Shown here in pieces: positions 38,101 through 48,901 of a stretch of 64,000 bases of DNA. This stretch comes from Raphanus sativus (lineage: Eukaryota > Streptophyta > Magnoliopsida > Brassicales > Brassicaceae): the NCBI RefSeq assembly GCF_000801105.2, contig NC_079512.1:38333848-38397847 (forward strand). The letters are read 5' to 3'. How positions within the stretch are numbered: position 1 is the first letter of the stretch; each line of letters opens with the position of its first letter. The translations under genes were made by a program, and so were the position numbers. Below the pieces are notes generated by a model. The model did no database searches, was not told where the DNA came from, and saw only the letters and a list, made by a program, of their open reading frames with translations.

Positions 38101-40450
38101 ACCTTTACCAAATAATTGATACAATCAAATCATTCATTGATGGATGAGAGTTAGTACAAATTTGTTTTTATATTTAAACAACGAAACAAAAGTCTAATCT
38201 TTCAGCGATGTTGTTGTCATTGTATTATATAAAGAGAGCTGATTATTTTCCCTTTTAAAATGTCATGCACTAAACTTTATATTGTTTAACAAATACGGAA
38301 AGTTTCATTATAAAAAAAGCATACTCAAACCATATGTCGTTAAATAATATCCTTTCAGTTCCACACACGCATACATGTATATTGGTATAACTAGGCAAGC
38401 TAACTCAGTTGACAAAAAAAAAAGAAGACTAGGCAAGTTTGATCTCTAAATTGCGACATTAATAGTTGTTAATGTTGATGAGTAGAGACCGAAGACCATG
38501 ATTATCGGGGAATTCTTAAATGAATTTTTAGGTAAAAGGTAAATTAGAAATGGAAAAAATTGGAGAAATACACAACAATCGGCTTTTAATTAGTGTCTGG
38601 AAGAACCTATTTTTAGGTGTTCTTCGCACCAGTCGATACATTAGTGGGTTTTAGGCATTTCATTTTTATGATTTAAATAAAACAAATGAAAATCCCCTTA
38701 GTATTAAAATGGAAGCAAAAAAAGAGAATAACCTTTAAAGAGTACTATATTTTTGAGTTTGCCATTTTGACGACGTGTCGGCACGAGGTTCCTTCTCAGA
38801 CCCTTTATGTAAAAAGGCTTACTCACCTTAGGATATTACGGCTATTGCCATTGGACATACATGCATATTCGTATGAAAATGATATATAGTTTCATGTCCG
38901 CATATGTATAAAAGGAAAGAAGTCATTTTCGTTATTGGAGTGTATGGTCCACGAGATATTTTCATTTCTTTCCACTTTCTATATTTTGAAATAATCTTTA
39001 AGAAGATTTTGTAATTTTGTTTTGCATATGTAAACCGAATTATGACTCATATTAAATAGAAAGTGGAAAGAATTTCTTTTTTGGCAATGAAAATCGAATG
39101 ATGACTTATATGGAAATCGAATTATGACTCATATTAAATAGAGAGTGAATTATGATCTTGATATTTCGAAATCGAATTTTGATTATTCTCTTCCTTTCCA
39201 CTTTCCATTTTTTGAAATTATCTTTACGAAAATTTTCCAAATTTGTTTTGCATATGGAAACTAAACCAAGTCAAATATTAAATAGTGAGTGAATTAGGAA
39301 CTAATTAGATTCATTTTTCCATGATTTGCATACGAAATTTACTGCATTATTTTCACTTTCTATATATTTTGTTATAAGATCAGTCATTAGGAATTACAAG
39401 TATATATTTCATTATGGCAACGTGGCAGACAGAAGACACTTCTCAGTCTGTTTATGAAAAAAGCTTCACTGACCTTAGAAAATTACAAATATTGTCATTC
39501 GACAGACCTTCCATATATATATTTGTCGATTACTTATAACAAAGTTTCGTATATCGTACATAATGTGGATGCTAACAGCAACATATTTGTACGCATACTT
39601 CACATACATCGATATCCCTTTTTCTATTCGATTTCATTTGAACTTTATTAAACACAATTTTTTCTCAAAAAAAAATTGCTAATGTTATGATTTTCCAGTA
39701 CCGGTAATATTTTATTTCTTATATTTTTATATGAATTTTCTTATTATCATTTACATAAACTGAAACAAAAATTCAATCAAATAAAAGTGGAATCGAACAT
39801 GCAATTTGTTTAACTTAAAATTGCAATATTAATTTCCAATAATAACAAATATAAGAAATAAGAATAAGAATAAGAACTATCAAGATGAATTGTTTTCAAA
39901 TATAACCTAATTTTCACGAAATTAAAATTAATATATATTAAATTTGATTCAATATACTATTGTGATTTCGTAGTTATGGTTTTGTAAAAACATTAGTGAT
40001 TTCAAATATAAATTAGGGATATTTTTGCGACCTGCAGATTTTGAACGCAATTTTAGGTAATTGATTTGGCCAATATTATATTGTATTGGAATGTATTGAT
40101 CGCAATCATAAATTTTTACGTGGAGAATAATTTAATTCTGATTGCCGTGATTTATATTACATTCTCAATCAATATATCACCAACGGAATTCTTGATTCGA
40201 AAATTTAATATTAACCTAACATATTCTCTATATGTATTTATAAACTTACAAGAATAAAAACACAAAATTATGTTTTGGCTGATAAATTGGCAATCAGTAT
40301 TGAGTACCGTATATTTGATAAATCAATCTCATTTTAATGAAAGATAATTTGTAACTTATATAAATATAAGTCATGGAAGTGCTTCAACTATATCGTGTTC
40401 TCTCTATTTCTTTCTCTCTAACGTTCTTTGATATACAATACATAAGATCA
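35162..40450. other. Long AT-rich intergenic region
   Basis: The BBX20 leader and promoter occupy the first few hundred bases, with CT-rich tracts near 35272-35292. Beyond about 35.6 kb there is only AT-rich sequence, including a (TA)n tract near 36431-36455 and a diverged direct duplication at 38760-39520. I find no protein-coding gene. The short open frames lack any similarity I recognise. Confidence 0.5.
38760..39520. repeat. Diverged direct duplication, offset about 650 bp
   Basis: A block near 38762-38870 (with CTTCTCAGACCCTTTATG and ACTCACCTTAGGATATTA) reappears near 39415-39510 (CTTCTCAGTCTGTTTATG, ACTGACCTTAGAAAATTA). Between them, a TTTCCACTTTC ... TTTTGTTTTGCATATG block occurs at about 38970 and 39195. 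The copies are clearly related but substantially diverged. No coding role is seen. Confidence 0.5.
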
Positions 40451-40929
40451 ATGGTAGGTTTAGATTTTGTTGGCGATTTGAAGCATTTCAAGTCGATGTG
40501 GAAAATCCGTGTTAAGGTGATTCGTCTTTGGAAGCAGTATTCTGGTGTTGTGGGAGAAACGATGGAAATGGTGTTAGCTGATTCAAAAATAAGCACTCAG
40601 AATTTATATTAAAAAGTTGTAAATTATGTTCATATTCTTATGTTGCTATTTTTTCTTCCAGTGCGATATGATTCATGGTACTGTCAAGAAAGAATTGGTT
40701 AGTCAGTTCGTGACCAAAATCAGTCAAGATGAAACGAAGTTGATGGTGAATTTCACTGTCACAATGGCTGCTGGATCTTATCGCACCACAAAGCACCCTT
40801 ACCGAATTGTGTTCCTCCCCACCACTCACTAAGAATGTGTGATGCTTTGCCTTCAAACTTGACTGGTTTAGATCCGGTCAAGTATGAGTCCATTAAGGAT
40901 GGTTGTCTGAATACGGACTACTTGGTTGG
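40451..40929 (+). pseudogene. RPA1-like (DUF223-type) gene fragment
   Basis: Exon 1 begins at 40451 with MVGLDFVGDLKHFKSMWKIR and ends near ADSK. The expected donor reads ATAAGC instead of GTAAGC. Exon 2 (from 40662, after a CAG acceptor) encodes CDMIHGTVKKELVSQFVTKI, then slips frame near 40826-40835, before RMCDALPSNLTGLDPVKYES. It ends at a GTGAGT donor (40930) with no further exons. This is the 5' part of the RPA-like genes spread by crucifer Helitrons and related elements. The lost donor, the frameshift and the truncation make it a pseudogene. Confidence 0.75.
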
Positions 40930-41369
40930 TGAGTCTTATAACATTTGTATCTCTTTGAGGAAATTTTGTATCAGAGATGATTTGTTTGTTTCTACCTATA
41001 AACTTAAATTTATATAGGTTTCTATTTAATTAATAGTATAATTGTGAAAAAATAAAATGTCAAACTTAACAACACTCAATCTAAGTAGCATGCTATTTTC
41101 GTGGTCATTATCCTCTTTCACGTAATTTGATTTTTTGTACATTTTAAAACAATTTTCTTCTTGATTTTAGGATATTGTGAATTAATACATAACAAAATAC
41201 AATTATTTAATAGATCAAAGTCCACTAAATATAAACTAATATATACAAGAATGAAAGTCCTTTACATAAGACTGAATATATTATGTATTCCGGTCTATTT
41301 CCTTTTTTAGAAATATATACTTCTAAATTCTATATAATTCACTTTAAATAATACAGACCATGAAAAATA

Positions 41370-41877
41370 TCTATCTTATTAAAGTAGAAGTACTTTAAGC
41401 TTTTGTTTGGTAATAGGGATAGCAGTCTTTAAAAAATTAATTTTTGTTTGGTAACAAAGATAGTAGAGCATTTTGTTTTTTCCTTATTTAAATGATAGAT
41501 TTAAGTATTTAATGTATTTTCCTAATTTAAATAATAGATTTCTTTAATAGAATGAAACTTAACCAAAATAAATTTCCTTATAGATTTTTTGTTAACATTT
41601 AATATTTTTCAATATTTATTAATAAAAATAATAAAATAAAAATCACACATCAAAATCAATTTATATATCATATAAATAAAATATAAAATATTTTATTTAT
41701 AAATTGTTAGTATAACATTTTTATAATATAAGTCCAATTAGTTATAAATATTAGATTTTTATATGATACACTGTGATATAATAGACGATTAAAATCACAT
41801 AATATAATTATTTAAAGTAATAAATAAAAATTTTGTTTTAAATGTTATACTAACAATTATATAATACATATTAATTT

Positions 41878-41909
<32 letters not shown>

Positions 41910-42281
41910 TATCATTAGAACAAAGAAAAAAATTGAAGTGAAAGAAAATATTTATACGACCACGGGACAAACTATAGAAATAAAGCATAAGATTTTTTTT
42001 TAACAAATTTATTTTAATTTCAAATATGTTTATATATTTTATTTATTATTAAGAATGCTAAGATTCTGGAATTGGAAAAAATTATGACCCATCTCTATAT
42101 TATTTTAATTAGGAATTTAAAATTTATATCAAAATATTTTTTAAACTTTTAATTTTTATTATAACTACAAATATTAATTTTCAATATAAATTTATGTTAA
42201 ATATTACAAATATATCATTTATAAATAAAAAATTAAAAACATAAAATAAATACCCGCCCGGTTGGACGGGTCAAGATCTAG
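41370..42281 (+). mobile_element. Non-autonomous Helitron (912 bp)
   Basis: The 5' end is A|TCTATCTTATTAAAG at 41370. The 3' end is a GC-rich imperfect hairpin (ACCCG ... CGGGT) followed by CAAGATCTAG ending at 42281, then T. The interior is AT-rich with a (CA)n(TA)n microsatellite at about 41879-41910 and has no genes. The inner boundary of the inverted duplication (41909) lies within this element. Its 3' terminus is 65 bp from the truncated VHA-a exon. Confidence 0.78.
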
Positions 42282-42346
42282 TGTATGTTTAAATTTTAAT
42301 TGATCCTTTTAATGTTTATCTCACGCTTGCGCGGATCTCAACCTAG

Positions 42347-45300
42347 CTGGGCCTCGTCCAATTCAAAGACGTGCGTAAGCCTTTTCCTTTGGCGTTTGGT
42401 TTTCACATGTTTTGGATTATGAAATGATATTTATTACTAGTCAATAATGACAAGTTACAGCGTTCCTATAATGAACTTATCGAGTACAAACTGGTCCTGG
42501 AGAAGGTACTACCTACATGTTTTCATTTTATTTTTTTTAGTTTACGCCTTTCAAAATGTCATCCATCTGAATCTCTCATCTTTTTAGGCTGGTGACTTCT
42601 TTTCTTCTGCTCATACAAGTGCTGCCGCTCAACAGCGAGAGATTGATTCACAACAAGTTGGTGAAGATTTGCTCGAGGCTCCTTTGTTGCTCCAAGTACC
42701 ATCCATGCTACCCTTTCTTTTTCTTTTTCTTTTTCTTTTTTCTTTATATATAGTTTATTTGTTTAGTCACTAATACTTACAATTATAATTCCTTTTCAAC
42801 AGGACAAGTCTACTGATTCGTCAAAGCAAGTTAAGCTTGGATTTCTCACCGGATTAGTACCCCGTGAAAAGTCGATGGTCTTTGAGAGGATTCTATTCCG
42901 TGCTACTAGGGGCAACGTCTTTATTCGACAGACTGTCCTTGAGGACCCCGTCATTGATCCCAACTCTGGAGAGAAGGTTATTTGTTTCTGCTTCTCTCTT
43001 AAACATACAACTGCTAGCTCCTTTGTCTTTTTGATCTAGAGAGCCTACAGTTCGTTCGTTCAACATGTGGAATGCTGATCCCTTTTACAAACAAATTTAC
43101 TTTTCTATCTCTGTTCGAAATTTACCTTTTAACTCTAAAATAAATGCAGGTTGAGAAAAATGTTTTTGTTGTCTTCTATTCCGGGGAAAGAGCAAAAAGC
43201 AAAATTCTTAAAATTTGTGAAGCTTTTGGTGCCAATCGTTATCCTTTCAGCGAAGACCTTGGAAAACAAGCTCAAATGATAACTGAGGTACGTATTATCA
43301 CCTTTCTTGTGAATGTTCCTGCTGATAGGTGCGCCAACGTTCCATATTTCTTTTTTTTATTTGTTGTTGTTGCGATAAACCTTTTTACTTCCCTTTATGG
43401 TTCTTTCTTTGGACATGACTTATAGTCTTATAGATGACAACAAAATATTGGGTATTCGCTGGTACTCAAGTCTCCAGTAAAAGCTAATGCATGAGATCAT
43501 GATGTTTTGATTACTGAAATTATGTGACTGTTAGTTTTGAAGTTGGTTGGCGTCCATATAATGATGACTAACCATGTTTAATTCTTTCACACCATTTCAG
43601 GTGTCAGGTCGATTAACAGAGCTTAAAACCACCATAGATGCTGGTTTAGGTCACCGTAACATTTTATTGCAGACCATTGGAGATAAATTTGAGCTGTGGA
43701 ACCTCAAGGTATTATTCTGGGTAGATCGATGTTGAGCGGCCTGTGTTGACCCGTCTGTTCTAAACCATTCAAGTTGAAGCCAAGTTTATGTTTACCAATT
43801 GCAGGTGCGCAAAGAGAAAGCTATCTATCATACTTTGAACATGCTTAGTCTTGATGTGACTAAGAAGTGCCTTGTGGCCGAGGGCTGGAGTCCTGTCTTT
43901 GCATCAAACGAAGTGAGTTGTTCGTTTTGTTCACTGCCAATTGTATTTGAATATTATATCGGGTGACACCGTGACAGTGAGTTTACTGGTTTTGGTTGTT
44001 TGAGAATACTTAAGTAGAATAAGGTTTGTTTGTGCAGATTCAAAATGCATTAAAGCGTGCCGCAGTTGACTCCAATTCTCAAGTTGGATCAATATTCCAG
44101 GTGCTGAGGACCAAAGAGCTGCCACCAACTTATTTCCGCACAAACAAATTTACTTCTGCAATCCAGGAAATTGTTGATGCATATGGGTAAGTGTCTTTCA
44201 CTTTTTATCTGGAGCTTTTGACTCAGTTTAGGAAATATGAGATATAGCCTTGGTATTATAAGAAAATGTGTTATAGACTGCATTTAGTCCTGTACTAGCT
44301 TCCTCTGATCAGTCTCCCATGATCACCACTTTGCAGTGTGGCCAAGTATCAGGAAGCTAATCCTGGTGTATTCACAATCGTCACCTTCCCCTTCCTTTTC
44401 GCTGTTATGTTTGGTGATTGGGGGCATGGAATATGCTTGCTTCTTTCAACCATGTACTTGATAGTGAAAGAAAAGAAACTGGCCAGCCAGGTGATGATAC
44501 CCCAATTAATGTTGCCTATTTTTGACTTAAGAGCACGAGATTGAATTCTTGCGAACTCTTCAACCGTTGTGTCTTGGCAACAGAAACTTGGGGACATTAT
44601 GGAAATGGCTTTTGGTGGTCGTTATGTCATAATGATGATGTCATCATGTCACTCTTCTCAATATACACTGGTTTAATCTACAACGAGTTCTTCTCTATTC
44701 CATACCCATTGTTTGCTCCCTCAGCCTATGATTGCCGTGATGCCTCATGCAGGTATGCAAATTAGTTTTTAAAATTGAGATTTACAAAAATAGAAAAGAA
44801 TTTTAGTAGCAGGCATATACTTTGCGGTCCTGAAATTCCCCCCCACTCTTATGCTCTATGTTCAGCGAGGCGACAACAATTGGTTTGATAAAGGTGAGGG
44901 ACACTTATCCATTTGGTCTAGATCCTGTGTGGCATGGTACACGCAGCGAGCTGCCGTTCCTGAACTCGCTGAAGATGAAAATGTCAATCCTTCTCGGAGT
45001 TTCTCAAATGAACCTCGGGATCATAATGAGCTACTTCAATGCAAGATTCTTCAAATCGAGTGTAAATATATGGTAGCCAGGCTTCCGTTGATAATTTTTT
45101 TAACGTAGCATGCTCTCTTTCAAATGACAACGTCTATAATTATGGGGGGCTTGCAGGTTCCAGTTCATTCCCCAGATGATATTCTTGAACAGCTTGTTTG
45201 GCTATCTCTCGGTCCTCATCATCATAAAATGGTGCACTGGCTCTCAAGCAGATTTGTATCATGTAATGATCTACATGTTCCTGAGCCCAACCGATGAGTT

Positions 45301-46295
45301 AGGAGAGAACCAACTTTTCCCACACCAAAAACAGTGCAGGTTAGCATCTCTACCTAAAAGCTGCTGTTACGAGTTCTTTTAAGAAACATGTCATACGTAT
45401 GGTTTCACTCATAATCTTTTTCCCCCTCATTTTTTCAGCTGGTGCTTCTCTTTCTGGCTCTTGTCTCTGTTCCGTGTATGTTGCTTCCAAAGCCTTTCAT
45501 CTTGAAGAAACAACATGAAGCTGTGAGATTCTTTCCTTTTCCGTTTTAGTTTCTAGATAATGGTCTCTTATTTAAAAAAAAAAAAAAATCCTTTGCTGGG
45601 GTCGTCCTAAACGGTAACCTTCACCAGAGGCATCAAGGTCAGTCATATGCAGCTCTTGAGGAGACGGATGAAAGTCTTCATGTGGAGGCAAACGGAGGAT
45701 CCCATGGGCATGAGGAGTTTGAATTCAGTGAGATATTTGTGCATCAGCTGATTCACACCATAGAGTTTGTGCTCGGAGCTGTTTCCAACACCGCTTCTTA
45801 CCTGCGTCTATGGGCTCTCAGGTATGTATCTCAAATTATCGAATAGTAGAAACCTATATATATCACACTATTGGCTTAATACTAGCCATCATTCTTTTTT
45901 TTTGTGTGTGTGTGTGTGTGTTCAGTCTTGCACACTCAGAGCTATCGTCAGTCTTCTATGAGAAGGTCCTCCTCCTCGCTTTGGGGTATGCACACGCACT
46001 CTTGCTTTGATCTAATTAATCATTATTAGCAAATCAATTAATCGATCTTTGTCGCGTCTCTTTTGGCATTTAAAAAACAAAAAAAAACAGATACAACAAT
46101 TGGTTGATCCTGATCGTTGGGTTAATCGTGTTCGTATTCGCCACGGTGGGAGTGCTGCTGGTGATGGAGACACTGAGTGCGTTCCTTCACGCGCTGCGTC
46201 TACATTGGGTAGAGTTTCAGAACAAATTCTACGAAGGAGATGGTTACAAGTTCGCTCCTTTCTCTTTCATTCTTACCGCAAATGAAGACGAGTGA
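42347..46295 (+). pseudogene. VHA-A3: Vacuolar H+-ATPase subunit a, broken copy (right arm)
   Basis: This plus-strand inverted copy of 4598-8922 sits at the position expected for At4g39080 (VHA-a3). It starts with the 24-nt exon remnant LGLVQFKD (42347-42370), preceded by an in-frame TAG, so the first ~43 residues are missing. A 412-bp deletion relative to the left copy removes the LNSEKSPF and CGEMSRKIRFF exons and part of the next; coding resumes at 42443 ([12 protein letters not shown]). It shares the extra 8 bp near 44634-44648 and has its own 1-nt loss near 45323-45332, within the codons for PHQKTVQ. Remaining exons to the stop (TANEDE) match the left copy almost perfectly. Not able to encode a working proton-pump subunit. 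Confidence 0.88.
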
Positions 46296-47099
46296 TATGA
46301 ATATTCATGATTCATTCCCCCATCTCTCATCTCTCTGCTATTTGCACATCTGTATATATAAAGAGGCCCAGCTAGACCCAAGTTCTGTTTATTTTTTGCC
46401 CTTCTCTCTATATTTATTAATTTGCCTGTGTGGAGATCAGATTTTTTTTACAGACCAGTTAAGAGAGGGGGGATGATGTGATTTGTTTGAGCCAAAACCC
46501 ATTTGTTGTTGTGTATTTCTTGTTTGTTTGGAATTATATAAATAATAATGAGATGTGGTTTTGTTTAGTACAATAAATAGTTTTATACTCGATTTTGGTT
46601 GTTTGATTCATATGCAGAGATCGAAAGTTCAACACCTCAATCTATGTCACATAAAATAAAAGTAAGTTTTGGTGATGCTTTCATCTATCTTTGAAATTTG
46701 TCGGTTCTGTATTATGAAATGAATCTATGTGACTATGTCTCAAGAGTTAGATGTGGTTTTGGTAGCTTTGCAGGTTATCAAGTGTTGTGGAACCCAAATG
46801 TTGAAATTAAGAGTAGGCCTTATGAGCTATATCATAGCCCAATAGTTAAAACTTTTGAATTTCCATATCTTTCTAATGGACTGGGTTAAGAATTAAATCA
46901 TTTTGTCCAAAGCTGTCATTGTGTCATTTGACAAGTTAAAATCAACAGTATGGATTTGCTCAAAAGAGGATGCAATTTATTTACAAACTTCCATCTTTGT
47001 TTTTTTTTAAAAAGCAGAGAGAAACAGAGAGTGAGGCAAAGAGTGCTCGCTCACACAAATCACTAGATTTATTAAATGAAAGCCTCTTTTTTGGCTTAG
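46296..47099. other. 3' region between VHA-a and RD19 pseudogenes (right arm)
   Basis: Counterpart of 3722-4597, non-coding and AT-rich. Confidence 0.6.
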
Positions 47100-47416
47100 T
47101 TAATGTGCGGTGGTAGAGACGGCGGCTGTAACGGTGGAGACAAGACTGTCAACGCCACAGATGTTACGGCCTTTGCAGATCTTGTAGAAACCATTCTCAC
47201 CCCAAGTCTCACCCCACGAGTTCTTGATGATCCAGTAAGGCTTCTCCTTGAACCTAGCCGGGGCATAACCAGCGGAGCCGTAACCGACCAACAAGACACC
47301 GTGGTTGAGCCTCCTGGTGCAAATATAAGGGCAGGAGACTCCGCCAATGTAAGTCTGCATATAGGCAGCGTTGATGGCAACAGCAAGAGGTCCGTTTTGA
47401 ACAAGGTTGGCAGCAA
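47100..47416 (-). pseudogene. RD19A: RD19 cysteine protease, 3' fragment (right arm)
   Basis: Only the last ~105 codons of RD19 remain, from AANLVQNGPLAVAINAAYMQ to the stop (STTAH). The catalytic His (RRLNHGVLL) and Asn (IKNSWGETWGE) are present. The catalytic Cys exon, propeptide and signal peptide are gone. At 47416-47419 the sequence jumps, through a 2-nt filler (TG on the minus strand), to the 3' flank of the OXS3-like gene. The missing block corresponds to left-arm positions about 1330-3403. It also differs from the left copy at scattered bases, including GEN versus GEK in the motif after the Asn. Confidence 0.92.
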
Positions 47417-47485
47417 CACAAAGGGGGACTGGTGAAGGTGTGGTAAATTAAGAAACTGTTTTGAAAAAAGACAAGATAAAAAAAA

Positions 47486-47921
47486 CTAAGCACCAACACA
47501 AGGTGTGGAACAATGGGTGCTACTAGAGACTCTACGACACGGGTAGTTTTGATAATTAACATTGCTGTTAACTGCTGCAGAAAACGAAGATGAAGATGAT
47601 TGCCTATTCTTCTTCTTCCTCTTCTTGTAGGCATCATCAACGTCGTCCTCGTCAAGAGGATGTGTTGGTTTCTTGAGATCTTCAAGGCATTTAACATCTG
47701 AGATACAAACATATGATCTTGCTTTACCCGAGTAGAACCTTGACAATCCTCTCCTGTTATTTAATACCATTCACAAATCCAATATCAAAAATGGTAATCC
47801 AAAAATCTAGCTATAACAAGTCAATCAATCAATGAGAATAACGTTTCAGGTTTTACTTTTTGGGAAGGTTGTTTCTTAGCCCTCCCATGTCAAAAGCGAC
47901 CAGCTCACTTATGTTTTCCAT
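47486..47921 (-). CDS. OXIDATIVE STRESS 3 (OXS3)-like small protein, right copy
   Basis: Two minus-strand exons, 47857-47921 and 47486-47753, give the same roughly 110-residue product as the left-arm gene at 828-1263; the exon 2 translation is identical. It carries the KRGLSRFYSGKARSY and KCLEDLKKP blocks of the OXS3 family, a basic cluster and a serine run. The overlapping uORF upstream of the start is conserved too (about 47905-47928). The 3' UTR now abuts the RD19 fragment because of the deletion at 47416-47419, so its polyadenylation context differs from the left copy. BUPS lies upstream on the same strand. Confidence 0.7.
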
Positions 47922-48531
47922 AGTTCATAGATAGAGAGAGAGAGAGAGAACAAAAACAAGAAAAACTTTGGCTCCTTTGGCTATCTATTTATATAAGCTT
48001 ACCAAAGGAAAATGAAAGAGAAAAAGAGAAGACGTTTGCTTAATTGAAGGGAATGGTTTCTATTTCTGGCTTCGTTTATTTTATCATGCTCTCATGGTTC
48101 TCAAATTTTTTTGCATAATCTGTGACTGACCCTAATCTTTTCTCACCTATACTTCCTCTCCTACAAACACTTGGTAAGAGTTTGATACCCAAACATTTTT
48201 ACGATCATCCATACAAAATAATGAGTAGAGATTATTTAGAAATGGTATAGTGATGATTATCTAACATAGGTTCTAGATCAAACACCAAAGCTTCCAAATA
48301 GTTTATGATACACACAAAACATTGAGGTCATTTTCTTAATTTAGCTACTTAAGTTTGAAATGTGACAGCAGCTTCAACTAGAGAGAAGTTCATTTGCACA
48401 GAAAGTACCCAAACTTTATTCTAATCCTTGGTCTAAAAAATATGTACAGACCGTAAAACCAATAAATAACTTCTACGAGAACAGAGTTTTTTTTGTGTGG
48501 GACAATGCTGCTCTAAATTTTAGGAAGATTC

Positions 48532-48566
<35 letters not shown>

Positions 48567-48901
48567 AAGTTTCAATGTGAAGTTGTATTAGCAACCTACG
48601 ATTAATAACTACAACAAAGGAGGATACGTAGATAAATGCATCAGAGCATTTAGTAGTATACATATCCACCCACAAAATTACAATTCCATACAAAAAAAAA
48701 AGAAGAAGAAGAAGATAGATTTGACATAATACACACCAAAAATATAAAAAAATATCACACAGGTTCCCTGTTAATGACCACCATAGAAACATAAACACAA
48801 AGCCTTAAGAAGTCATTTTTCTATTTCAATTACTGTTAATGACAAGAAATTCGCTTTGGTGCATGCTTTTTCTCTCTTCTTTTGTATCTGTTAGTTAAGA
48901 T
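47922..48901. other. Intergenic region between BUPS and OXS3-like
   Basis: This is the promoter side of the OXS3-like gene and the 3' side of BUPS (both minus strand). It contains a (CA)n microsatellite at about 48533-48564, longer than its left-arm partner. No gene seen. Confidence 0.55.

Larger units (their letters stand above)
41909..48756. repeat. Right arm of large inverted duplication
   Basis: Inverted copy of 1-9360. It sits next to BUPS and BBX20, in the order I recall for Arabidopsis, so this is probably the ancestral position. It has lost two blocks present in the left arm: the 5' two thirds of the RD19 gene with its upstream region, and three exon regions of VHA-a. The outer end of the match beyond 48756 cannot be tested because the partner sequence lies outside the window. 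Confidence 0.93.

Noticed and set aside
41370..42281. Helitron with captured gene
   Set aside because: The interior has no exon-like sequence, only AT-rich DNA and a microsatellite.
47254..47712. 152-codon minus-strand frame joining OXS3-like and RD19 sequence
   Set aside because: It is an out-of-frame reading of both genes across the deletion junction, so it is not a real fusion protein.
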